In this document: positions 24,867-34,366 of the stretch, piece by piece | How the letters are laid out: every line of letters starts with the position of its first letter | Numbering within the stretch: position 1 is the stretch's first letter | Origin: Promicromonosporaceae bacterium | GTDB lineage: Bacteria > Actinomycetota > Actinomycetes > Actinomycetales > Cellulomonadaceae | DNA: 64,000 nucleotides | NCBI GenBank assembly: GCA_009783295.1 | Contig: WRHK01000008.1 | Span: 18,756 to 82,755 of the forward strand | Direction: 5' to 3' | The notes under the pieces: model-generated | Databases searched by the model: none | Told to the model about the DNA's origin: nothing | The model's input: the letters and a program-made list of their open reading frames with translations, nothing else | Made by a program: the position numbers and the translations under genes

Positions 24867-26102
24867 ATGTCCGCAGGTGCGCCCGCGGTCGCCGTCTCGT
24901 CTGCGGCGGACATCGCGCGCGTGCTGCGCCGCGCCGCGGCGGCGGGCCTGCGGGTCTCGACGACGGCGCCGCCCGGCCCCGGTCACGTCCGGCTCGACCT
25001 GTCGGCGTTCGACGAGATCGCGGTGGCTCCGGTGGGCCGCACGGTCCGCGTCGGCGCGGGCGCCTCGTGGGAGCGCCTCGTCTCGCGCACGTCCCCGCAC
25101 GGGCTGGCCGTGCTCCCGGGCGACGACCTGGGCCGCGCCGCCGTCCGCAACACGCTCGCCGGCGCCGTCGGCCCCGTCGCGCGGACGTTCGGCCTCTCGG
25201 CCGACCACGTGCTCGAGGTCGACGTCGTCACGCCCGACGGCACCGCCGTGCGGGTCACCCCGGACTCCGACGAGGACCTCTTCTGCGCGCTGCGCGGCGG
25301 CGCCGAGGGCCTCGGCGTGGTCACGTCGATGCGCCTCGGCACCATCGCGCTGACCACGCTGCGGGCCGGCACCTGGTGGTTCGCGCCCGGGCACGTCGCT
25401 GACGCCTCGACGGTGCTGCACCGCTGGCGCACGTGGCTCGACGACCTCCCCGAGTCGATGTCGACGCTCGCGATCCTCACGTCCACCCGGCGCGGGGTGC
25501 GCGTCGGGCTCCGGTTCGCGCACGTCGGCGACCAGGGCGAGGCGGCGGCGCTGCTCGACGAGCTGCGCGACGACGTCCCGTCCCCCGCGCGCGACACGGT
25601 CATCGACCTGCCGCCCAGCGCCGCGGCCGGCAAGCACCTGCGCGAGGCCCCGTCCGTCGAGGGCGCGGTGCGCAGCGGGCTGCTCGACGCCCTGCCCGCG
25701 GAAGCCCTCGACGACGTCGTCGCGGCGCTCGACCAGGCCCCGCCGGGGACGCGGGCGGAGCTGCGGTTGCGCGGCGGCGCCGTCGGGCGCGGCTCACCCC
25801 TGCCCGGCTGCGTGCCCGGCCGGGACGCCGCGTTCAGCCTGCGCGCCCTGGCGGCGACGCAGGACGACGCCGACGCCCTGGTCGACGCGATGGGCCGCTG
25901 GACCACCGGCGGCACCACGCTCGACCTCGGCGACCCGCTCGACGCCCGCACCGCGCAGGCGCTGCGGGTCGCGTGGGGCGAGTCCCGGTGGGCCGGGCTC
26001 GCCACGATGCGGCGTCGGCTGGACCCGCGGGGCGTGCTGCTCGCCCCGTGGGAGCCGAACGGGGCGCGGCATCACCCCATCGAGAACGGCGTCAGCTCGT
26101 AG
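24867..26102 (+). CDS. PCMH-type FAD-binding oxidoreductase with degenerate flavin site
   Basis: A 411-residue protein of the BBE/berberine-bridge-like group: FAD-binding half with VRVGAGASWERLV, DHVLEVDVVTPDGTAVRV and DLFCALRGGAEGLGVVTSMRL, then a substrate domain and the C-terminal LDPRGVLLAPWE. The usual RGGGH loop (covalent flavin His) is replaced by a PPGPG stretch near residue 34, and the LGGG loop reads TLAGAVGPV, so covalent FAD attachment is doubtful. CCGGAGG precedes ATG 24867. Its 3' end overlaps the convergent DGPF gene by 31 bases. Confidence 0.8.
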   Translation: MSAGAPAVAVSSAADIARVLRRAAAAGLRVSTTAPPGPGHVRLDLSAFDEIAVAPVGRTVRVGAGASWERLVSRTSPHGLAVLPGDDLGRAAVRNTLAGAVGPVARTFGLSADHVLEVDVVTPDGTAVRVTPDSDEDLFCALRGGAEGLGVVTSMRLGTIALTTLRAGTWWFAPGHVADASTVLHRWRTWLDDLPESMSTLAILTSTRRGVRVGLRFAHVGDQGEAAALLDELRDDVPSPARDTVIDLPPSAAAGKHLREAPSVEGAVRSGLLDALPAEALDDVVAALDQAPPGTRAELRLRGGAVGRGSPLPGCVPGRDAAFSLRALAATQDDADALVDAMGRWTTGGTTLDLGDPLDARTAQALRVAWGESRWAGLATMRRRLDPRGVLLAPWEPNGARHHPIENGVSS

Positions 26103-26383
26103 ACGTCGATGGTGCCACCCATCGCGGTGTGCGGGTGGCCCTCGAGCAGCGCCTGGGCGGCGTCGCCGTCGGCTGCCTGGACGATGGAGTAGCCCCCGAG
26201 GCTCGGGTCGGCGCCGGCGCTGAGCGGGCGCGTGGGGTCGCCGAAGTCGACGAGGGCGTCGCCGACGCGGTCGCGCCAGCCGAACCAGGCGGCCCCCATC
26301 TCCTGGACCTGCTCCGGGGTGGGCTCCGGCATCGCGGCCATGGCGGCCGGGTCGGCACGGTAGATCAGCAGGTACTTGGTCAC
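26072..26383 (-). CDS. YCII-related protein (second DGPF-like gene)
   Basis: A 103-residue protein starting MTKYLLIYRADP and containing GYSIVQAADGDAAQALLEGHP, typical of the YCII/DGPF superfamily. Unlike the copy at 19994-20404 it lacks the DGPF motif and has no sigma factor beside it or ECF42 motif upstream. Start GTG 26383 has GGGAG at a suitable distance. Function unknown. Confidence 0.85.
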   Translation of the reverse strand: MTKYLLIYRADPAAMAAMPEPTPEQVQEMGAAWFGWRDRVGDALVDFGDPTRPLSAGADPSLGGYSIVQAADGDAAQALLEGHPHTAMGGTIDVYELTPFSMG

Positions 26384-26468
26384 GGTCGTCTCCCGTCCGC
26401 TGGACCGGCCCTGCGCCGGTACCCGCAGCGAATGTAAGTCCGCGCGGACCGCCCTGCCCGGGGAACGC

Positions 26469-26502
26469 GGAGGCCCGCACCCCGGGTGGGGTGCGGGCCT
26501 CC
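26469..26502 (-). terminator. Terminator of the primary sigma factor gene
   Basis: Arms GGAGGCCCGCACCCC (26469-26483) and GGGGTGCGGGCCTCC (26488-26502) make a perfect 15-bp stem with a 4-base loop, 18 bases beyond the sigma factor stop codon. Confidence 0.8.
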
Positions 26503-26520
26503 GTCCGTGCAGGTCAGGCC

Positions 26521-28173
<1,653 letters not shown>

Positions 28174-28272
28174 AAACCGACCTTTCGGCGTTCGGGGAGG
28201 CGGTGTCCCGCCGGTGAATGGGTGTGGCCCTGGGGCCAGGCTCGGACCGTCGAGGCTCCGGCGGACTTGCAT

Positions 28273-28278
28273 ATTGTA
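28273..28278 (-). promoter_or_regulatory. Candidate -10 (TACAAT) for the primary sigma factor gene
   Basis: A locally AT-rich patch holds TACAAT on the minus strand, 100 bases before the GTG start. The matching -35 region (about 28296-28301) is not a good TTGACA, so an alternative sigma factor or activator may be involved. Confidence 0.45.
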
Positions 28279-28472
28279 CCTTCGCGACCCGCTTGGACTG
28301 CGCCTTGAAGTCGCCCGACGCAGCGTTTCTGGCGTCGGGAGGGCCACTCGGCGTAGCGGCGGACATGGTGTCAACGGGCACGCCCCACCGAAGATTCCCG
28401 CCGTCGCGCGCGAGCACCGTCACACGACAGGCAGGTGGTCCGCTCGCGCCGCCGGTGCGGCGCGAGCGCTGC
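28279..28472. other. Non-coding gap between sigma factor promoter and stress protein gene
   Basis: The 299 bases between the sigma factor start (28173) and the stress protein stop (28473) contain the sigma factor leader and promoter. In the remaining part I see no further gene or clear structure. Confidence 0.4.
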
Positions 28473-28838
28473 TCAGGGCTTGACGGCGAGCACCGGGCAC
28501 GGCGCGTCGAGCAGGATCCGCTGCGCGCCGGCACCCAGGATCAGCTTGCCGACCGGGCTGCGGCGGCGCAGCCCGATCACGATCAGCTCCGCGTGGGTCG
28601 AGGCCGCCGCGTTCACGAGCGCCTCGGCAAGATCACCCGACGCCGTCACGACCTCGTGCTCGACGCCCACCTGCTCGAGACGCGCACGCAGCTCGTCGAG
28701 CGAGCCGTCGGTCGTACCGCCCCCGGAGGAGTGGGTGACGACGACGAGCCGGGAGGAGCGGGACCGTGCCTCGGCGATCGCCGTCCCCAGCGCCTGCCGG
28801 CCTTCAGGGTTGCTCAGGTGGCTGACCACGACCGTCAT
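28473..28838 (-). CDS. Universal stress protein (UspA family)
   Basis: A 121-residue single-domain Usp protein. The ATP-binding pattern near the C-terminus is intact in outline: VIGLRRRSPVGKLILGAGAQRILLDAPCPVLAV, matching G-x2-G-x9-G(S/T). Such proteins bind ATP and respond to stress or stasis. The start is leaderless: TAGCGT on the minus strand (28846-28851) lies seven bases upstream and overlaps the stop codon of the upstream DUF4192 gene. Confidence 0.93.
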   Translation of the reverse strand: MTVVVSHLSNPEGRQALGTAIAEARSRSSRLVVVTHSSGGGTTDGSLDELRARLEQVGVEHEVVTASGDLAEALVNAAASTHAELIVIGLRRRSPVGKLILGAGAQRILLDAPCPVLAVKP

Positions 28839-28848
28839 GCCACGCACG

Positions 28849-30030
28849 CTACCCGAGGTCGCGGCCCACGCCGCGCCAAGGCTCGGCATCGTCCCTCCCG
28901 TGGACCCACCCGGGCGGCAGCGCGGCTCCGAGCGCCGCGGCCAGCAGGTTCGCCAGCCGGTGCGACGGGTCGACCGCGAGCGCCTCCGCGACCCGGAAGC
29001 CGGCACGGGCGCCCTCGCCGGACCACCACGCGAGGAAGCCGAGCAGCGTGAGCGGTGAGGCGGTCCGGGCTGTCGCGGCGTGCGCGACGACGGCCTCGAG
29101 CGCCGCGACCGTGGCCCGGGTCCGGGCCTCGTCGGGGCGCCGGCCGGTGCGCGGGTCGACGACGGTGGCCATCGCCTCGGCGGTCGCGGCGTCGCCCTCG
29201 GCGTCGACGCCGTCGCCGGCCGCCACCGCCGTCGCGTGCTCGTCCCAGCCCACGCACCACAGGAGCACGCCGTCGCGCACGCGCCGGTCCTCGAGCGCGA
29301 CGGCGACGCGCCCGAGCAGGGCGGGCGCGGGCGCCCGTCCGGACGCGGCGCCGTCGGCGAGATCCAGCCAGGCGGCGAACGACCCGGCGCGCCACGCGCG
29401 GGCGGCGGCGTCGCCCTCCGCGGCGGACCGCTCCCCGGCCGCCGACCATCGGGCGGCGGCGCGGCGCACGAGCGCCCGCTGTGCCTGCGGGGCCCGGGAG
29501 ATGCGGTAGAGGTCCTCCCGCGTGCCGGCGGGAGCGCACCCCTCGAGCACGAGCTGCGCGCCGGGGGCCGTGGACTCCAGGCCCTCGACCGGGAACCCGT
29601 CCGGCGGACAGCACGAGGGGTCGGTGCAGTCCAGCGACCGGTAGCGGTGCGGGCCCACCACCCACGACTCGCGGTCCGCGACGACCGAGTCGAGCGCGAG
29701 CGCGAAGGCGTCCGCGGCGGCCCGCTCGGGCGAGCCCGGCGCGACGTCGTGCGCCGTGTAGAGGACGACGTAGGCGGAGACCGTGCGGTCCTGCGCAGCG
29801 CGGGTCGTGACGAGCTCGGCGAGCTCCGCCCTCGCGCGTGTCGTGCGCAGGTCCGCGAGGTCGGTCCGGGCGACGAGGCCCAGGCGCCCGCCCGGGCGGA
29901 TGCAGACGACGAGCAGGCACTCGGCCGGCCGGAAGCCGAGGGCGTAGGGGATGACGGACAGCAGGTCGCGCGTGTCGCGCACCCGCACCTGGGGGGCGGC
30001 CTGTGCCGCGGTGGAGGTCATGCCCCGCAT
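28849..30030 (-). CDS. DUF4192 protein
   Basis: A 393-residue protein of the DUF4192 family, with the typical opening VRDTRDLLSVIPYALGFRPAECLLVV and internal FAAWLDLADG and LTLLGFLAWWSGEGARA segments, plus the closing DPSHRLANLL motif. Known from actinobacteria; function not established. Two in-frame ATG codons (30030 and 30021) are possible; 30030 has GGAGCGG nine bases upstream. Confidence 0.88.
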   Translation of the reverse strand: MRGMTSTAAQAAPQVRVRDTRDLLSVIPYALGFRPAECLLVVCIRPGGRLGLVARTDLADLRTTRARAELAELVTTRAAQDRTVSAYVVLYTAHDVAPGSPERAAADAFALALDSVVADRESWVVGPHRYRSLDCTDPSCCPPDGFPVEGLESTAPGAQLVLEGCAPAGTREDLYRISRAPQAQRALVRRAAARWSAAGERSAAEGDAAARAWRAGSFAAWLDLADGAASGRAPAPALLGRVAVALEDRRVRDGVLLWCVGWDEHATAVAAGDGVDAEGDAATAEAMATVVDPRTGRRPDEARTRATVAALEAVVAHAATARTASPLTLLGFLAWWSGEGARAGFRVAEALAVDPSHRLANLLAAALGAALPPGWVHGRDDAEPWRGVGRDLG

Positions 30031-30041
30031 CACAGCCCGCT

Positions 30042-30095
30042 CCCGGACGACGCGGGCCCGAGCCGGCCGCGACCTGTGCAGCGGCGTCGTCCGGG
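30042..30095. repeat. Inverted repeat in a divergent promoter region
   Basis: CCCGGACGACGC (30042-30053) pairs perfectly with GCGTCGTCCGGG (30084-30095) over a 30-base loop. It lies upstream of both the DUF4192 gene and the lipoprotein gene, so it may be a regulator site or an RNA hairpin in one of the leaders. Confidence 0.5.
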
Positions 30096-30182
30096 CACTC
30101 CTGGGGGCAGCCTCGCTCCCCCGGCCTGCCGTCGCGCGACCGCCTGGAACGGGCCCGCAGGCTCCCCCGCTACGGTGTGCGG

Positions 30183-30737
30183 ATGACTCGACGCCGGCTC
30201 GCGCCCGCCGCGCTCGCGCCCGCCGCGCTCGCGACCCTGGTCGCGGTCGCGCTCGCCTCCGGGTGCACGGCCGCACCGTCCGGGCGCCTGGACACCGCCC
30301 CGGAGGCCGGGCTGCCGTCCGAGCAGCCCTCGCCGCCCGCGCCGGTCTCGCCCCTGCCCACGTTCGACGCGGCGACCGCCGTCGGCGCCTACGCCAAGGG
30401 CTACCCGAAGGCGCTGGTCCCCGCGCCGAAGGACACGCAGATCGTGGCGAGCTCCGCGCAGCCGGCCGACGACGGCCTGACCCGCATCTCGCTCAACCTC
30501 TCCTCGACCCTCAGCACCGACGCCGTGCTCCAGGAGGTGGGCGCCCCGCTGGCCGCCGCGGGCTTCGCCCAGGTCCAGCCGCAGTCCATCTCCGGGCTCA
30601 CCGCGCAGACCGCGTGGACCCGCCGCACGGCACGCCCGCAGGGCGACCTCGTGGAGACGCTCCTGGTCGGAGTGCTCGACGACAAGTCCCGCAGGCTCGT
30701 CTCGATCAGCGGCACCGTGCAGGCCCCGCAACCCTGA
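30183..30737 (+). CDS. Lipoprotein of unknown function
   Basis: A 184-residue exported protein. The signal sequence ends in a lipobox LASGC (Cys about 28), followed by a Pro-rich linker and a small domain with ISLNLSSTLSTDAVLQEVGAPLAAAGF and LVSISGTVQ. I do not recognise a family. ATG 30183 is leaderless: TACGGT (30171-30176) six bases upstream. It is 35 bases before the polyprenyl synthase gene on the same strand, which has its own -10. Confidence 0.8.
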   Translation: MTRRRLAPAALAPAALATLVAVALASGCTAAPSGRLDTAPEAGLPSEQPSPPAPVSPLPTFDAATAVGAYAKGYPKALVPAPKDTQIVASSAQPADDGLTRISLNLSSTLSTDAVLQEVGAPLAAAGFAQVQPQSISGLTAQTAWTRRTARPQGDLVETLLVGVLDDKSRRLVSISGTVQAPQP

Positions 30738-30772
30738 GCCGTCGGCCAGGGGCGCTGGCATAGGCTGCCCGC

Positions 30773-31870
30773 ATGCCTGCCGTCGTCGACCTCGAGAACC
30801 TCCGCGCCGACGTCGATGCGGCCGTCACCCGCCACCTCGACGCGCTCACCGCCCAGCTCTCCGCGATCTACCCCGACGCCACCCCGATGACGCAGCAGGC
30901 GGCCGCGCTCCTGGGCGGCGGCAAGCGCCTGCGCGCCGCGTTCGCGTACTGGTCCTTCCGCGCGCACGGCGGAGCACCCACCGGCCCCGAGCGCGAGGCC
31001 ACCGTCCGGACCGGCGCCGCCCTCGAGCTCTTCCAGGCCGCGGCGCTGCTGCACGACGACGTCATGGACGCCTCCGACACCCGCCGCGGCCTGCCCACCG
31101 CGCACCGCGCCTTCGAGGCCCGCCACGCCGGGTCCGGGTGGGCCGGCGAGTCGTGGCGCTTCGGCGAGTCCGTCGCGATCCTGCTCGGCGACCTGTGCCT
31201 CATCGCCGCGCAGCGCGAGATCGCCGAGGCCCTTGCCCCCCTGCCGGCCGAGCGCGGCGGCGCGGTGCGCTCCGCGTTCGACGCCATGCAGAGCGAGGTC
31301 ATCGTCGGGCAGTACCTCGACGTGCTCGTCCAGGCCCAGCCGTGGGGCGTCGACCCCGCCGCCGACGAGGTGCGCGCCCGCGCCGTCGTGCGCGCCAAGT
31401 CGGCCAGCTACTCCGTCCGCCAACCCCTCGTGCTCGGCGCGCTCCTCGCAGGTGCCAGCCCCGAGCAGGTCGCCACGATCGACGCCGTCGGGCTGCCGCT
31501 CGGCGAGGCGTTCCAGCTGCGCGACGACGTGCTCGGCGTGTTCGGCGACCCCGAGGTGCTCGGCAAGCCCGCCGGCGACGACCTGCGCGAGGGCAAGCGC
31601 ACCGTGCTCGCCGCGCGCACAATGGCAGCCGGGGACGGCGACCAGCGCGCGCTGCTCACCGAGCGGCTCGGCGACCCCGACCTCACGGACGACGACATCG
31701 CCGCCCTGCGCGAGGTCGTCGTGGCCACCGGGGCGCTCGACGGCGTCGAACGGCTCATCGACGAGCTCGCCGGGTCCGCGTACGCGGCGCTCGCCGCGGC
31801 CGACCTCGCCGACCCTGGCAAAGGCGTGCTGCTCGAGCTCGCCCGCGCCGCGGTCGACCGCGCGGCCTGA
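30773..31870 (+). CDS. idsA: Polyprenyl (geranylgeranyl-type) diphosphate synthase
   Basis: A 365-residue trans-prenyltransferase. It has the GGGKRLR substrate motif, the first Asp-rich motif HDDVMDASDTRRG, and the second one in the short form FQLRDDVLGVFGDP, as in mycobacterial IdsA proteins. It joins isopentenyl diphosphate to allylic diphosphates in the cytoplasm, giving C15-C20 chains for quinones, carotenoids or polyprenyl carriers. Leaderless start: TAGGCT at 30761-30766, six bases before the ATG. It lies at the position of idsA2 (Rv2173) relative to the kinase gene. Confidence 0.95.
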   Translation: MPAVVDLENLRADVDAAVTRHLDALTAQLSAIYPDATPMTQQAAALLGGGKRLRAAFAYWSFRAHGGAPTGPEREATVRTGAALELFQAAALLHDDVMDASDTRRGLPTAHRAFEARHAGSGWAGESWRFGESVAILLGDLCLIAAQREIAEALAPLPAERGGAVRSAFDAMQSEVIVGQYLDVLVQAQPWGVDPAADEVRARAVVRAKSASYSVRQPLVLGALLAGASPEQVATIDAVGLPLGEAFQLRDDVLGVFGDPEVLGKPAGDDLREGKRTVLAARTMAAGDGDQRALLTERLGDPDLTDDDIAALREVVVATGALDGVERLIDELAGSAYAALAAADLADPGKGVLLELARAAVDRAA

Positions 31871-31882
31871 CGCCGCCCGGGC

Positions 31883-32251
31883 TCAGCCGATCGCCTGCGC
31901 GACCCGCCGCACCTCCGCGCGGCGGCCGGCCCGCAGCGCCTCGACCGGGGCCACTCCCAGCGCCGGCTCGACGGTGAAGAGCCACTCGAGGATCTCGTCG
32001 TCGGGCAGGCCCTGGTCGCCGAGCACCACGACGGTGCCGCGCAGCGTCGGGATCACCTGCTCGCCGCCGTCCTCGCTCGCAACGAGGAACGCCTCGGGCA
32101 CCTGGAACGTGGTCCGCTCGCCGCGCTTCAAGCCCACCACGTAGCGGTCGCGCACCAAGCCGCGCACCTTCGAGATGTCGAGGTCGAGGCGCTCGGCCAG
32201 GTCGGGAAGGGTCAGCCAGCTCGGGACGAGGGTGTCGAGGTCGGTGCTCAC
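31883..32251 (-). CDS. Rv2175c-like DNA-binding protein, likely kinase substrate
   Basis: A 122-residue protein with an N-terminal winged helix (LTLPDLAERLDLDISKVRGLVRDRYVVGLKRG) and a C-terminal region (LPDDEILEWLFTVEPALGVAPVEALRAGRRAEVRRVAQAIG) matching the Rv2175c family. In M. tuberculosis this protein is phosphorylated by PknL on an N-terminal Thr and loses DNA binding. Here the short N-terminus has Thr3 and Thr7, and the kinase gene is divergent 106 bases away. GTG 32251 is leaderless: TACGCT at 32259-32264 lies seven bases upstream. Confidence 0.92.
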   Translation of the reverse strand: MSTDLDTLVPSWLTLPDLAERLDLDISKVRGLVRDRYVVGLKRGERTTFQVPEAFLVASEDGGEQVIPTLRGTVVVLGDQGLPDDEILEWLFTVEPALGVAPVEALRAGRRAEVRRVAQAIG

Positions 32252-32357
32252 GGAGGCAAGCGTAGGCCGAGCCTCCCGGCGACGGGTGACCGTTCGCTCA
32301 GTGGCACGCCGCACCGCGTGCCGGGGTTCCGCTCGACCTGCTTCGTAGAATCGCCGG

Positions 32358-34352
32358 GTGGCCCAGGTGACGACCGACCCCTTGCTCGGCCGCCTGGTCG
32401 ACGGGCGGTACGAGATCCTCTCCCGCATCGCGCGTGGCGGCATGGCCACCGTGTACCTCGCGCTGGACCGGCGCCTGGAGCGCGAGGTCGCCCTCAAGGT
32501 CATGCACGCGCACCTGGCCGACGGCGTGGACGGCGCCGCGTTCGTGTCCCGCTTCCGGCGCGAGGCGCGAGCCGCCGCCCGCCTCACGCACCCCGGCGTC
32601 GTCGCCGTCTACGACCAGGGGCTCGACGGCGACACCAGCTACCTGACCATGGAGTACGTGCCCGGCAGCAACCTGCGCCGCGAGCTGCGCGCGAACGGCA
32701 CGCTGACGCTGGGCCGCACGCTCGACATCCTCACCGAGGTGCTCGACGCGCTCGCCGCCGCCCACGCCAAGGGCCTGGTGCACCGCGACGTCAAGCCCGA
32801 GAACGTGCTCATCGCCGACGAGGACGGGCGGATCAAGGTGGCCGACTTCGGCCTGGCCCGCGCCGTCACCGAGGTCACCTCGACCACCACCGGCACGATC
32901 CTCGGCACGGTCGCCTACCTCGCGCCCGAGGTCATCGCGACGGGCGCCTGCGACCCGCGCACCGACGTCTACGCCGTCGGCATCCTCGCCTACGAGATGC
33001 TCACGGGCGTGCTCCCGCACGACGGCACCACCCCCATCCAGGTGGCGTTCCAGCACGTGCACGACGACGTCCCCCCGCCCGGCGAGCGGGTCCCGTGGCT
33101 GCCCATGCGGATCGACGACCTGGTCGCCGCCTTCACGGCGCGCGACCCGCGGGCCCGGCCGGCCGACGGCGCGGCCGCGCTGGCGATGCTGCGCGCCGAG
33201 CGCCGCGCCGTCGCGGCGGCAGAGCCGGAGGTGCTCGAGCGCCGCGCCAAGCCGCCCGCCGCGATCGAGCCGCCCAAGCCGGCGGTCGCCGACGCCCCGG
33301 ACGACGACACCCCCTCCCTCGACACGGGCGACGACGCCATGGACGCGATCCCGCTGACGGGCCCCATCCAGGTGGTCTCGACCGAGCGGCTCGTCGAGCA
33401 GCCGACCACCCGGCTCGGGGAGGTCACCGGCCCGGGCATGGTCACCACGCGCCGCCGCCGCTGGCCCCGCGTGCTCGCGTGGGTGCTCTCCCTTGCGCTC
33501 GTGCTGGGGGGCGGCGGGTACGGCGCCTGGTGGTACTTCCAGGACGGCCCCGGCGCGTGGACCACGGTGCCGGGTGGCCTCGAGGCCGCCACCCTCGAGA
33601 GCGCCACCGCGACACTCACGGCTCGCGGCCTCGGCGTGACGAGCAGCGAGGCGAACGACGACGACGTGCCCGTGGGCAAGGTCGTCTCCGCCCGCCCGGG
33701 CGAGGGCGAGCGGGTGCGCAAGGACGGCTCGGTCGCGCTCGTCGTCTCCCTCGGCATCCGCATGGTGACCGTGCCCGACGGGCTCGTCGGGGCCACCCGC
33801 ACGGACGCGGAGGCCGCGCTCGACAAGGCGGGCCTCACGCACGGCTCCCCGCAGGTCGAGTACTCGGACGAGGTGCCGAAGGACCAGGTCATGGCGGCGT
33901 CGCAGGACGGCGGCGTGAGCGTGCCGCACACCACCGTCGTGGTGCTGACCGTGTCGGGCGGCCCCGCACCGGCGACCGTCACGCAGCAGGTGGGCCGCGA
34001 CCGCGCCGACGCGCAGGCCGCGCTCGAGGACCTCGGGTTCATCGTGAAGTTCACGCACGACGAGTCGTCCGAGACGGTGCCGAAGGGCCGCGTGATCCGT
34101 CAGACCCCGGAGAGCGGCACCCAGGCCCACCGGCGCGACACCGTGACGCTGACGATCTCCTCCGGCCCGCCCATCGTCCCGGTGCCCGACGTCGTCGGGA
34201 AGCGCACCGCGGCGGCCACCGACGCACTGGAGGCGGCCGGGTTCAAGGTGGCGACGCAGAAGTACCTGGGCGGCCTGCTCGACACGGTGCGCTTCCAGGA
34301 CGTCACGGGCACGGCGCCCAAGGGGTCGACGGTCAAGCTCACCATCTGGTGA
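32358..34352 (+). CDS. pknL: Ser/Thr protein kinase with PASTA repeats (PknL-like)
   Basis: A 664-residue membrane kinase. The catalytic domain (about 18-275) has the Gly loop IARGGMATVY, VALK (Lys47), HRDVKPEN (142-149) and DFG (163-165), with Thr-rich activation loop TEVTSTTTGTILGTVAYLAPE. A Pro/acidic linker and one membrane helix (about 372-395) precede four PASTA repeats (about 400-664) that would bind peptidoglycan or muropeptides outside. The GTG start is leaderless: TAGAAT (32346-32351) six bases upstream. It sits beside the Rv2175c-like gene and is convergent with aroG, as in mycobacteria. Confidence 0.96.
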   Translation: MAQVTTDPLLGRLVDGRYEILSRIARGGMATVYLALDRRLEREVALKVMHAHLADGVDGAAFVSRFRREARAAARLTHPGVVAVYDQGLDGDTSYLTMEYVPGSNLRRELRANGTLTLGRTLDILTEVLDALAAAHAKGLVHRDVKPENVLIADEDGRIKVADFGLARAVTEVTSTTTGTILGTVAYLAPEVIATGACDPRTDVYAVGILAYEMLTGVLPHDGTTPIQVAFQHVHDDVPPPGERVPWLPMRIDDLVAAFTARDPRARPADGAAALAMLRAERRAVAAAEPEVLERRAKPPAAIEPPKPAVADAPDDDTPSLDTGDDAMDAIPLTGPIQVVSTERLVEQPTTRLGEVTGPGMVTTRRRRWPRVLAWVLSLALVLGGGGYGAWWYFQDGPGAWTTVPGGLEAATLESATATLTARGLGVTSSEANDDDVPVGKVVSARPGEGERVRKDGSVALVVSLGIRMVTVPDGLVGATRTDAEAALDKAGLTHGSPQVEYSDEVPKDQVMAASQDGGVSVPHTTVVVLTVSGGPAPATVTQQVGRDRADAQAALEDLGFIVKFTHDESSETVPKGRVIRQTPESGTQAHRRDTVTLTISSGPPIVPVPDVVGKRTAAATDALEAAGFKVATQKYLGGLLDTVRFQDVTGTAPKGSTVKLTIW

Positions 34353-34366
34353 GCCCGCGCGGGCGC

